A program made the translations under genes and the position numbers. The notes under the pieces are model-generated. The model was given only the letters and a program-made list of their open reading frames with translations, did no database searches and had not been told where the DNA came from. A DNA stretch of 8,369 bases from an uncultured Lachnospira sp. Its GTDB lineage: Bacteria > Bacillota > Clostridia > Lachnospirales > Lachnospiraceae. The stretch lies in NCBI GenBank assembly GCA_934358235.1, contig CAKRKK010000101.1, positions 1 through 8,369 of the forward strand. Direction: 5' to 3'. Shown piece after piece: positions 6,379 to 8,369 of the stretch; the stretch's first letter is position 1, and every line of letters begins with the position of its first letter.

Positions 6379-7389
6379 TTATTTCCATGGAATTTCTTGA
6401 ACTCTGATTTCTTTTCCTGATTCTTCTCTATAAAATTTATGTTTTCCACTTTCTGCATCTGCAAGACTACATATCTTTTTCTCCACCATTGTATTATCTA
6501 ATTCAATATAATCTCCCATATCACCATGAACCCTATATAGCTTAATGCCCAATATTTCATTATAATTTGAAATATAATGATGGTTAGGGTTACTATCTTT
6601 TTTATAAGCTGGTGTATTTGCTGTATTTTTATCTGGCTTTCTGCTTTTCACTCCAACATTACCTGATACACTTTTATATGAGGTTGAACCTCCACTTCCA
6701 GAAGATGTACTTCCTGCACTCTCCTTTGAACTATTACCAAATATTAATATAGCAGCCACTATTCCAACAATAATAATCGCTCCTGCTAATGCACCAATTG
6801 CCACTATATTTTCCAATAATAAAATTAACGCCAATATAATAAGATATGCTGCTAATCCTAATCCTTCTGCAAGAAATACATCACTTCCATCACTATCTGT
6901 AAGAAGTTTAAAGAAAACTATAATTGTAATAAGCAGAACAACATCATATATAAATCCCGTTTCATGATTTACAAAATAATGGTAATTCGTTGATATTTTT
7001 ACAACACAAAATACCATTGCAATTATATCTATAATAAACAATATCCATTTCCATATTACTTTTTCCGCAAACATTAAAATAATTGAAACCAGGGTCTGTA
7101 TACAAATAATTATTGCCAATATAATCCAAACCACATTATTAGATATTATATATGTTGTTCCACTTGTAAAATTAGCGCTGGCAAAAGCTCCATTTTCTTT
7201 AACTCTGGCAACACTCAGTGGATATCCGCCATCAATAATAAATTTTATATATGCAAATACTGCCATTAATCCAATAATAATTACAAATACCCACGAAAGA
7301 TATATAGCTATTGTTTCAAGTGGACTCTCTTTTAATTGTTCTTTATAAATACTGACTCCTTCATCTATCCATCTTTTCAATCTGTGCAC
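6379..7389 (-). CDS. Six-span membrane protein with soluble C-terminal tail (336 aa), unrecognised family
   Basis: An amphipathic, basic N-terminus (MHRLKRWIDEGVSIYKEQ) is followed by about six hydrophobic spans at residues 28-51, 86-107, 112-132, 147-163, 170-191 and 194-217. A loop of about 34 residues (52-85) separates the first two. A flexible linker rich in S, G and K (about 219-265) then leads to a soluble tail (about 270-336) with short strand-like elements (IKLYRVHGDMGDYIELDN and KHKFYREESGKEIRV). With an even number of spans the tail should be on the same side as the basic N-terminus, most likely the cytoplasm. I recognise no transporter or enzyme motif. The start is GTG 7389-7387, supported by AGGAGG (7398-7403). 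It lies 31 bp after the XRE gene and 22 bp before the surface-protein gene, suggesting that all three act together at the envelope. Confidence 0.82.
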   Translation of the reverse strand: MHRLKRWIDEGVSIYKEQLKESPLETIAIYLSWVFVIIIGLMAVFAYIKFIIDGGYPLSVARVKENGAFASANFTSGTTYIISNNVVWIILAIIICIQTLVSIILMFAEKVIWKWILFIIDIIAMVFCVVKISTNYHYFVNHETGFIYDVVLLITIIVFFKLLTDSDGSDVFLAEGLGLAAYLIILALILLLENIVAIGALAGAIIIVGIVAAILIFGNSSKESAGSTSSGSGGSTSYKSVSGNVGVKSRKPDKNTANTPAYKKDSNPNHHYISNYNEILGIKLYRVHGDMGDYIELDNTMVEKKICSLADAESGKHKFYREESGKEIRVQEIPWK

Positions 7390-7397
7390 TCTGTTTT

Positions 7398-7403
7398 CCT
7401 CCT
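7398..7403 (-). promoter_or_regulatory. Ribosome binding site fixing the GTG start of the 336-aa membrane protein
   Basis: The minus strand reads AGGAGG, eight bases before GTG 7389-7387. No ATG lies at proper spacing. Confidence 0.7.
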
Positions 7404-7420
7404 CATATTTAACGTTTTAT

Positions 7421-7792
7421 CTATTCCTTTGATGATGCTTTATAAACTATTTCTCCTCCTTTCCTGCTAATCTCATAATTTCTATGACCTATACAGTAAT
7501 TAGCCGATATCTCTTTTATTTCAGATAAATATCTGTCAACAGTAACAAGTTTTTCTTCCATTTCAAGCTTATTCAGATCTGAGTCAGATTTATCAGATAA
7601 TATGGTATCGACCTTAACCCCAAACAACTCAGAAAACCTGCACAAAGTATCCACTGATGGCACACTCCTGCCACACTCTATATTTGAAATAGCAGAAGCT
7701 GTCAATCCAATATCCCTGCCAAGCTGTTCCTGCGTAATTCCACGTTCAATTCTTAACCTTGAAATATTAATACCTATCTTATCCGTTCTCAT
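7421..7792 (-). CDS. XRE-family (HTH_3) transcriptional regulator, 123 aa
   Basis: Residues about 9-64 form a complete Cro/CI-type helix-turn-helix: INISRLRIERGITQEQLG, then the recognition region LTASAISNIECGRSVPSVDT, then LCRFSELFGVKVDTIL. The remaining part (about 65-123) is a helical, charged tail (EMEEKLVTVDRYLSEIKE) likely to serve in dimer formation, with no peptidase, cupin or membrane segment. The family binds short palindromic operators and usually controls its own operon. The ATG at 7792-7790 has AGGGA six bases upstream. It heads the operon with the membrane and surface proteins, and dyads at 7933-7958 and 7997-8006 upstream are candidate operators. What signal it answers to is unknown. 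Confidence 0.93.
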   Translation of the reverse strand: MRTDKIGINISRLRIERGITQEQLGRDIGLTASAISNIECGRSVPSVDTLCRFSELFGVKVDTILSDKSDSDLNKLEMEEKLVTVDRYLSEIKEISANYCIGHRNYEISRKGGEIVYKASSKE

Positions 7793-7822
7793 ATCTTTTC
7801 CCTACTTGTTATATATTAAGTA

Positions 7823-7850
7823 ATTATACAATCATTTATAAATTTCCAAC
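7823..7850 (-). promoter_or_regulatory. Candidate promoter of the XRE operon
   Basis: The minus strand has TATAAT at 7828-7823 and TTGGAA at 7849-7844, with a spacing of 15 (16 if read as GTTGGA), shorter than ideal. It would give a leader of about 25 bases before the ATG, consistent with the ribosome site found there. Confidence 0.4.
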
Positions 7851-7932
7851 ATTTTCAAATACTCATAGTCCAGCACTATTAATGTAGTTTTTGTATCTGA
7901 TAAATTTTGTCCTCCTTTTTCATAATCATACA

Positions 7933-7958
7933 ATTGACCATTTCCCCCAGTGGTCAAT
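7933..7958. promoter_or_regulatory. 26-bp dyad with TTGACC in each arm, candidate operator
   Basis: Perfect 8-base arms ATTGACCA and TGGTCAAT enclose ten bases (TTTCCCCCAG). It lies about 140 bp upstream of the XRE gene and each arm contains a -35-like TTGACC, although neither has a good -10 box at 16-18 bases. An operator for the XRE protein, or a protein-binding site for another regulator, is the likeliest reading. Confidence 0.45.
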
Positions 7959-7996
7959 AAACAGCATTTCTAATTTTTTTAATCCATTTTGCAATT

Positions 7997-8006
7997 GTCT
8001 ATAGAC
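7997..8006. repeat. 10-bp perfect palindrome GTCTATAGAC
   Basis: A short perfect palindrome in the A+T-rich stretch between the XRE operon and the large inverted repeat. A plus-strand TATAAT follows at 8022-8027 without a proper -35. It may be a binding site; chance cannot be excluded at this length. Confidence 0.3.
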
Positions 8007-8047
8007 TAACTTAATCTAACGTATAATTTTTATTGCCTCAAAGACAA

Positions 8048-8115
8048 ATATAAGACACGGTAGGGCGGTCACAAATAATGAAGTATTATTGTGACTGCCC
8101 TACCGTGTCTTATAT
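8048..8115. repeat. 68-bp near-perfect inverted repeat, possible palindromic intergenic element
   Basis: The left arm (8048-8079) and right arm (8085-8115) pair along their whole length except for one G-U type mismatch and one single-base bulge, leaving a 5-base loop (GAAGT). The core is G+C-rich (ACACGGTAGGGC) in otherwise A+T-rich DNA. Neither side has a proper U-run, so a simple intrinsic terminator is not the best reading, although it lies downstream of the P-II gene. A dispersed palindromic or MITE-like repeat is more likely. No target duplication was seen. Confidence 0.7.
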
Positions 8116-8122
8116 CGTCCGT

Positions 8123-8178
8123 TCACCAACAAAACACCAAAAGGTGTGTATGCCAAATCTCTCTGACATCCACACCTT
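8123..8178 (-). terminator. Intrinsic terminator of the P-II gene
   Basis: On the minus strand AAGGTGTG (8178-8171) pairs with CACACCTT (8148-8141). The stem extends inward with ATG/CAT after one mismatch, and the U-rich tail TTTTGGTGTTTTGTT follows. It begins 20 bp after the stop codon of the P-II gene. A competing small hairpin (ACACC AAAA GGTGT, 8135-8148 region) overlaps its base. Confidence 0.68.
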
Positions 8179-8198
8179 ATAAAGTCTAATCCAATATT

Positions 8199-8369
8199 TT
8201 AGTCATCCTCGCCCTGCAGAGCATCAAATCCAACCTCTCCAGTACGAACCTTTACAACATTCTCCACATCATATACGAATATCTTACCATCTCCGATATG
8301 ACCTGTGTAAAGTACTTTTCTTGCTGCATTGATTACATCCATAACTGGTACCTTGGAAATAACCATTTC
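8199..8369 (-). CDS. glnB/glnK: P-II family nitrogen regulatory protein, C-terminal 56 residues (runs off the right edge)
   Basis: The frame enters from the window edge with EMVISKVPVMDVINAARK and ends LQGEDD before TAA at 8199. It contains the P-II signature of the nucleotide-binding B-loop, YTGHIGDGKIFVYDVENV, followed by VKVRTGE, the expected C-terminal end of the roughly 112-residue family. P-II proteins form trimers that bind ATP, ADP and 2-oxoglutarate and regulate ammonium transport and nitrogen assimilation by direct contact. The T-loop with the modifiable tyrosine and the N-terminal half are outside the window, so the GlnB and GlnK subtypes cannot be told apart. A neighbouring ammonium transporter gene would favour GlnK. 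The gene is followed by its own terminator and is not part of the XRE operon. Confidence 0.94.
   Translation of the reverse strand, partial: EMVISKVPVMDVINAARKVLYTGHIGDGKIFVYDVENVVKVRTGEVGFDALQGEDD

Noticed and set aside
7602..7823. Plus-strand 73-codon frame opposite the XRE gene
   Set aside because: It is a shadow of a clear helix-turn-helix gene, with no ribosome site.
7870..7925. Orphan ribosome site AGGAGG at about 7911-7916 on the minus strand
   Set aside because: It is followed at proper spacing by ATT and only eight codons before a stop. It may be the trace of a lost leader gene, but no gene can be supported.
8022..8027. Plus-strand TATAAT
   Set aside because: There is no -35 at a suitable distance and no plus-strand gene downstream in the window.

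Overview
The window looks like chromosome from a low-GC Firmicute of the Clostridia, most likely Lachnospiraceae. The grounds are the A+T-rich sequence, strong AGGAGG-type ribosome binding sites, and the style of a Clostridial P-II protein and of large secreted proteins with a degenerate SLH-like N-terminus. This placement rests on sequence character only. Every gene I can support lies on the minus strand, so transcription runs from right to left. No tRNA, rRNA, CRISPR array or intact insertion sequence was seen.

Reading in the direction of transcription, the right edge (8369-8199) is the 3' end of a P-II nitrogen regulator gene, followed by a hairpin with a U-rich tail (8178-8123). The intergenic stretch 8198-7793 holds an almost perfect 68-bp inverted repeat (8048-8115), a 26-bp dyad containing TTGACC in each arm (7933-7958), a 10-bp palindrome, and a plausible promoter close to the next gene. 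A tight three-gene operon follows: an XRE-type regulator (7792-7421), a six-span membrane protein with a cytoplasmic or external tail (7389-6379, GTG start), and a 780-residue membrane-anchored surface protein (6356-4014, GTG start). The last two are not recognised families; the spacing (31 and 22 bp) suggests they are made together.

The spacer 4013-3710 contains two abutting dyads (3755-3774 and 3775-3813) that could terminate the surface-protein operon or control the next gene, an unrecognised 166-residue protein (3709-3209). Downstream of it lies a truncated C-terminal piece of a calcineurin-like phosphatase (3108-2887), probably a pseudogene.

The left part is a second operon: a WYL-domain regulator of 401 residues (2799-1594), a 50-residue unrecognised protein (1532-1380), a second, divergent WYL-domain regulator of 341 residues (1370-345), and the start of an intact-looking metallophosphoesterase (322 to beyond the left edge). 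The gaps are 61, 9 and 22 bp. The pairing of two WYL sensors with a small acidic/basic helical protein and a phosphoesterase is the most interesting grouping here, together with the XRE/membrane/surface-protein operon. Neither can be assigned a function from sequence alone.
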